From Chromera velia (lineage: Eukaryota > Sar > Chromeraceae): a stretch of DNA of 11,273 nt. The notes under the pieces are model-generated. The model was given only the letters and a program-made list of their open reading frames with translations. It had not been told where the DNA came from and did no database searches. Position numbers and translations under genes: made by a program. The number at the start of each line of letters is the position of its first letter. The stretch's first letter is position 1. The stretch lies in assembly GCA_018398765.1 (NCBI GenBank), contig JAHBMJ010003373.1:1-11273 (forward strand). Reading direction: 5' to 3'. This document shows, piece by piece, positions 8,043 to 11,273 of the stretch.

Positions 8043-8588
8043 ATGAGCGAGATCGATGAGACAGACCAGTACAACTTTGTCGATGACGTGTGCAATGGCG
8101 AGCTCGAAGACGTGACAAAGTATGTCTTGAAGTACGGTTCGAAGGCTCTGATAACGGAAGATGGCAGCGAACGCCTTCCGCTTGTGTGGGCAATCATTGG
8201 AGGCCACCAGCCAGTGATTGACTTCTTCCTCTCAGAGAACAAAGCCGTTATCCTTCCTCACATCAACAAATCGTCCAATCAACCAGGATGCACTCCCCTC
8301 ACTGCTGCAGTATCGAGAGAAGACGGACCCAGCCCAGAGTCTATGCGCAAGTTGCTTCACTGCGGAGCCAACGTAGAGGTGGAAGACCAATTTGGGAACA
8401 CGCCCTTGAAGGCTGTGGTTGACTTTGATCATGCGGACTGTCTTCAAGTGTTGCTCGACTCTGGTGCCATTTCTTTGGAGATCATTCCAAATAAAACTGA
8501 GGAGGAGGCACGTGAAATGGCACAGGACGACAATGCTGCAGCTGCAGCCTTGATCAAATGGATGGATGCCCAACGACAGTGCAAATAA
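8043..8588 (+). CDS. Small ankyrin-repeat protein (181 residues)
   Basis: An intact single-exon frame from ATG 8043 to TAA 8586-8588. The protein is almost entirely ankyrin repeats, helix-loop-helix units that bind partner proteins: a degenerate N-terminal unit at about residues 10-40, a unit at 41-75 (LPLVWAIIGGHQPVIDFFL), a unit at 82-115 (GCTPLTAAVSREDG...KLLHCGANVEVED) and a unit at 116-149 (GNTPLKAVVDFDHADCLQVLLDSGA). The TPLxxAV and LLxxGA signatures are clear in the last two. A Glu/Ala-rich helix caps the C-terminus (EEEAREMAQDDNAAAAALI). There is no signal peptide, membrane segment or catalytic domain, so it is probably a soluble intracellular adaptor in the style of myotrophin-like short ankyrin proteins; the partner is unknown. 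The first ATG is used; upstream codons in this frame give no better start. Confidence 0.85.
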   Translation: MSEIDETDQYNFVDDVCNGELEDVTKYVLKYGSKALITEDGSERLPLVWAIIGGHQPVIDFFLSENKAVILPHINKSSNQPGCTPLTAAVSREDGPSPESMRKLLHCGANVEVEDQFGNTPLKAVVDFDHADCLQVLLDSGAISLEIIPNKTEEEAREMAQDDNAAAAALIKWMDAQRQCK

Positions 8589-9147
8589 TGAATGTGTGAG
8601 CAGATGCCTGAGTGCGCATACGCATGTGCCTTGACTGCATGGGGTTTTGAATCTGTAGGCGAGAGAACCTGGCCGAACAATCAGAAATACAGACATTCCC
8701 GAGAAGCATCTACAAACGAAATGTCCTTCAAGTTGGCAAAGTGGCCCGCCAGAACACCTCTATCGATACGGGCAACCGCTCTATCGTCTGCCCCCTCTGC
8801 CCTGCCCGTCTGGGAACCTCCTCCCAGTTCCATTGTAATCCCTACAAAGTCTTAGCTTTTAATGATTTCGTGTTTGGGCACATTTCTGATGACAGATGCC
8901 AGTTTCTGCTGCATCGAATTATTCCTGATTGTTTCGAATTTTGATGTTCAGGCTTGTCAGGGTATACCCGAGAATTCTTTCCAGAAAAGCTGTCGCTTTG
9001 CGTTCGTGCCTCTCTTTGATGCACGCTTAGAGTTGTTGCTACCACGCGTCTCTTTCTGTGTATTTGTACGTGTATGCGACACTGTGTGTCTCTGTGTCTG
9101 TGTCTGTCTGTCACACAACTTTGAAAAAAGAAACCAGAGTTTGAATA

Positions 9148-9185
<38 letters not shown>

Positions 9186-9230
9186 CTGATAGGTCAACTT
9201 TCAGACACAGGCCTATTCATTTGAATCTCA
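8589..9230. other. Non-coding region downstream of the ankyrin gene
   Basis: This presumably begins with the 3' untranslated region. No convincing gene is seen. A plus-strand frame near 8741-8944 has one CPLC pair but no further support. Towards the right the sequence becomes TG- and CT-rich and ends in a CT microsatellite. Confidence 0.45.
9152..9184. repeat. (CT)n microsatellite
   Basis: An uninterrupted TC/CT tract of about 33 bases, preceded by a TGTGTCTCTGTG-type imperfect tract from about 9080. It is a simple repeat without a visible function. Confidence 0.9.
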
Positions 9231-10156
9231 ACTATAAACATGATTAAACTGTACATAAACATTCACGTAATTAGCTTGTCGCTAGCTAGGGCCATTACTT
9301 TAGAAAAAAGAAAGGTTTGTTAAATTTAGAATTTAAACCCAAATTACACGGTTACCCAATAGATCCGCTAGTATGTAGATTTATCATGCAAAAGCATGAT
9401 TAATTTAAAATTTTAATCTTGATATCATGGCATTTTTTTTTTTAATTTTTTGATTCATAAATTCTGAGTGGGAAGGCGTTGATGATGATAAAAAAGATGA
9501 AAGATGATAAAAACATGTTGAAACAGGTCGTTCTTAGCTGTCACACATATATACTGAAAAACGTAATAAAAAATTAAAAATTTGAAGAAAACTTGAAATA
9601 ATATTAACATGATCAATTTCAATATTAAACGACAACTTGAATATAGATTAATTATTTTTTTGAATTTAATTCTAATTAATAATTCATTAATATTAATAAT
9701 CATATTAAATAATGTGATACAAATTGCATATGCACTATAATAAAATTGATTGATTGTATAATTAACTTTTGAATTAATTTATTGATTGAATGAATGATTG
9801 ATGGACTGCTCTTGTATATATCATTCATACTTGGACTTTAAGAGTTACCCGGATAGCGCAGTAACTTTAGGGTCCATGACCTCCTAAAGTTACCGTACTT
9901 TGGTAACTTTGACAGATGCCCTAAAGTTACTAAAGTATAGTAAAAAGGTCATGCTATCATAGTGGAACTAGTGTTTATACAGTTTTTTTAACTAGAGTGA
10001 CACTGTTTTAAAATGTTTTCTCTGCTTCAAACATACGCGGCAAAATGATTTAAAGTTATCGCTTCAGTCAAAAATTGGGACCAACTGTGACGTTTAACTG
10101 TCACAGACAGACAGATCAACAGAGTTTAACAGCTAGACAGACAGACGGATACACTC
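9231..10156. other. Very AT-rich gene-free stretch
   Basis: I find no coding region. The composition is strongly AT-biased, especially 9400-9830, with poly-T runs and many in-frame stops on both strands. It contains the alternating inverted-motif cluster at 9841-9931, a small hairpin TGTGAC/GTCACA near 10087-10106 and a CAGA-rich tract just before the large palindrome. Confidence 0.6.
9841..9931. repeat. Cluster of alternating inverted copies of GTAACTTTAGG
   Basis: GTAACTTTAGG at 9861, its reverse complement CCTAAAGTTAC at 9883, GGTAACTTT at 9902 and CCTAAAGTTAC at 9920 alternate within about 70 bases. A partial copy, AGAGTTACC, is at 9841. The outer pair AGTAACTTTAGGG (9860-9872) and CCCTAAAGTTACT (9919-9931) match perfectly over 13 bases. 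The strand can fold as two adjacent hairpins or one larger nested hairpin. It could be the remains of a small inverted-repeat transposon or a protein-binding array. Confidence 0.65.
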
Positions 10157-10475
10157 TGTAATCAGCCACTTATAGAGAGGCGGCGGCGGGCGTGCAGTGG
10201 TCGGCCCGACTCGGCCGGTCCCGAGCCGCGGCGTTGCTTATCGGGCAGCGTGGCTGGAGGATGACGGAGAGCATGCATGTATTGATCCATACGGAGAGCA
10301 TGCATGTATTGATCCATGTTGTGAAGTTGATTCGCGTAATACTTCGAGAGATTTGATAAAGCAACTCTCAATAGATGAGAGCAGAAGCCGGACAGAAGTC
10401 GTGCAGTATTATTCCTGTATAGAGAACCATAAGATTAACTGGACTATCCTTAACTGGACTCTCTAGTTCATTACA
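10157..10475 (+). repeat. Left LTR-like unit, TGTAAT...ATTACA, 319 bp
   Basis: It starts TGTAATCAGCCACTTATAG and ends ...TTCATTACA, giving 6-base perfect inverted termini as in many LTRs. GC-rich near its start (10180-10260) and AT-richer near its end. The 27-base tandem pair occupies 10264-10290 and 10291-10317. Confidence 0.55.
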
Positions 10476-10776
10476 TGGTTAAGGACAGTCCAGTTAATCT
10501 TATGGTTCTCTATACAGGAATAATACTGCACGACTTCTGTCCGGCTTCTGCTCTCATCTATTGAGAGTTGCTTTATCAAATCACTCGAAGTATTACGTGA
10601 ATCAACTTCACAACATGGATCAATACATGCATGCTCTCCGTATGGATCAATACATGCATGCTCTCCGTCATCCTCCAACCGCGCTGCCCCGATAAGCAAC
10701 GCCGCGGCTCGGGACCGGCCGAGTCGGGCCGACCACTGCACGCCCGCCGCCGCCTCTCTATAAGTGGCTGATTACA
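10476..10776 (-). repeat. Right LTR-like unit, inverted, 301 bp
   Basis: Read on the minus strand it begins TGTAATCAGCC at 10776 and ends CCTTAACCA at 10476, missing the last 19 bases of the left unit's sequence apart from the terminal CA. Its first bases provide the TAA stop of the integrase frame (10772-10774). The matching 27-base tandem pair lies at 10615-10641 and 10642-10668. By position this would be the 3' LTR of the minus-strand retroelement. Confidence 0.55.
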
Positions 10777-11273
10777 TGGGGGAGTCTGACGGCAACGGAA
10801 CAACATAGACGGGGTCGGGGTTGGGGCTGTCATTGGGACGGATGCATCTGCGATGTGACAGGATGGGACGTCCTGAAGGGAGACGTAAGCGGAACACATG
10901 CTCACTAATGCGCTGCAGCACAGTCGCAGGAGTGTACAGGGGGGCAAGTTTGGCGCGGGGGTGATCGGGATGATGATACAAAACAGATGAGCCAATGGGA
11001 AAGGGAGACGTCTCGGCAGAGGGACGACGGGAGGACTGAAGAAGGTCACGCAGGGTGTCGATGGGAGGACTGGGTGGCTGGGCACCCCAGCGTTGCTCAA
11101 AGGGGCTCTTGTGAGAGGACCCTCGAGGCTGACGATTGTATTTGGCTGTCGCAAGAGAAGCAAACTCCTTCCAATGCGAATCGTCAAGACCACGATCTCT
11201 CAAAATGCCCCGCAAGATCGTGAGCCACTCACGATGGGAACGCTCTGTTTTGCCGAGAGAGTGGTGGCTGCCC
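10772..11273 (-). CDS. Ty3/gypsy-type retrotransposon integrase, C-terminal part (runs off the window)
   Basis: The minus-strand frame is open from the right edge of the window to a TAA at 10772-10774, about 166 residues. It matches the end of a retrotransposon polyprotein integrase, which inserts element DNA into the genome. The visible start HHSLGKTERSHREWL holds the catalytic Glu (codon 11243-11245) of the DDE triad in its usual xxGxxER context. Next come LATAKYNRQPRGSSHKSPFEQRWG, the typical YN...SPFE block, a variable linker, and a C-terminal SH3/GPY-like module: GSSVLYHHPDHPRAKLAP, ATVLQRISEHVFRLRLPSGR, HRRCIRP. No chromodomain is visible. The two catalytic Asp residues and reverse transcriptase would lie beyond 11273. 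No stops or frameshifts occur in this part, so the copy may be young. The last codons run straight into the LTR-like unit, which supplies the stop. Confidence 0.85.
   Translation of the reverse strand, partial: GSHHSLGKTERSHREWLTILRGILRDRGLDDSHWKEFASLATAKYNRQPRGSSHKSPFEQRWGAQPPSPPIDTLRDLLQSSRRPSAETSPFPIGSSVLYHHPDHPRAKLAPLYTPATVLQRISEHVFRLRLPSGRPILSHRRCIRPNDSPNPDPVYVVPLPSDSPM

Larger units (their letters stand above)
10157..10776. mobile_element. 620-bp near-perfect palindrome: two tail-to-tail LTR-like units
   Basis: The left arm (10157-10454) and the right arm (10479-10776) are reverse complements over about 298 bases. I count five base differences and one G insertion, about 98% identity. 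Both outer ends read TGTAATCAGCC inward. The left unit ends in ATTACA at 10475, so it is a TGTAAT...ATTACA block of 319 bp; the right unit (10476-10776, 301 bp) is the same block inverted and lacks 19 bases at the junction. Each arm contains a 27-base direct repeat in two copies. TG...CA ends and the position right after an integrase gene suggest LTRs. However, no purine tract is seen before the unit on the integrase coding strand, and the flanks (CACTC and TGGGG) show no target duplication. A fold-back element is the main alternative. Confidence 0.7.

Noticed and set aside
7604-8059. 151-residue plus-strand frame before the ankyrin gene
   Set aside because: It runs through poly-T, TGCATGCA and TA repeats and gives Cys/Tyr/Ile low-complexity translation. 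It overlaps the ankyrin start in another frame and reads as a by-product.
8741-8944. Small plus-strand frame with a CPLC motif as a zinc-ribbon gene
   Set aside because: Only one Cys pair, no second knuckle, and the frame ends in AT-rich non-coding sequence. More likely the 3' flank of the ankyrin gene.
9848-9880. tRNA-like start (CCGGATAGCGCAGT)
   Set aside because: It resembles a tRNA 5' end with an A box, but no TTCGA B box, acceptor-stem partner or cloverleaf follows. It belongs to the inverted-motif cluster.
10264-10668. CRISPR-like or satellite array
   Set aside because: Only two adjacent copies per arm, with no spacers; they are mirror images through the palindrome, so not an array.
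10197-10741. Two mirrored ~90-residue frames inside the palindrome
   Set aside because: They are the same frame seen in both inverted arms, explained by the repeat. There is no known domain, and the length is set by the palindrome centre.
10576-11193. 205-residue minus-strand frame overlapping the integrase
   Set aside because: It lies in a different frame from the clear integrase motifs and runs on into the palindrome; a shadow.

Overview
The window looks like nuclear DNA of a eukaryotic microbe. Coding-type islands are separated by long AT-rich gaps, there are candidate GT-AG splice sites, CAG/CT/TA microsatellites, long G homopolymers inside a coding frame, and the end of a Ty3/gypsy-type retroelement. 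A two-unit TTTAGGG tract, clusters of TGCATGCA and the ankyrin and polysaccharide-monooxygenase genes would suit an alga of the chromerid/alveolate kind. That assignment is an inference; no ribosomal RNA or other firm marker is present.

Layout. 1-548 is non-coding, with a short telomere-like tract and TGCATGC motifs. 549-1457 (+) encodes an unrecognised 302-residue protein with a very cysteine-rich C-terminus. 1458-2150 is ambiguous, with exon-like frames on both strands and no firm gene. 2151-2211 (+) may be a small first exon that splices into the large frame ending at 5378, which encodes an acidic, Gly/Ser/Gln-rich protein of about 870-900 residues with no domain I recognise. 5379-6364 is AT-rich and non-coding.

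6365 to about 7549 (-) is the best-identified gene. It is a secreted copper-dependent lytic polysaccharide monooxygenase (LPMO, AA10/chitin-binding type 4 style), followed by Ser/Thr linkers and two hevein-like cysteine modules. In this sequence it carries at least three and probably four interruptions, so it reads as a recently decayed pseudogene (or an erroneous consensus). About 0.5 kb away and pointing the other way is an intact single-exon ankyrin-repeat protein, 8043-8588 (+). The shared gap 7550-8042 holds TGCATGCA motifs and a TA microsatellite.

8589-10156 is non-coding and becomes very AT-rich, with a CT microsatellite and a cluster of alternating inverted copies of an 11-base motif. 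10157-10776 is a 620-bp near-perfect palindrome, best read as two TG...CA units joined exactly tail to tail. Its right edge supplies the stop codon of a Ty3/gypsy-like integrase reading on the minus strand from the window's right end, so the units may be long terminal repeats (LTRs). No operon-like cooperation between genes is evident; the LPMO remnant and the ankyrin gene share only a divergent intergenic region.
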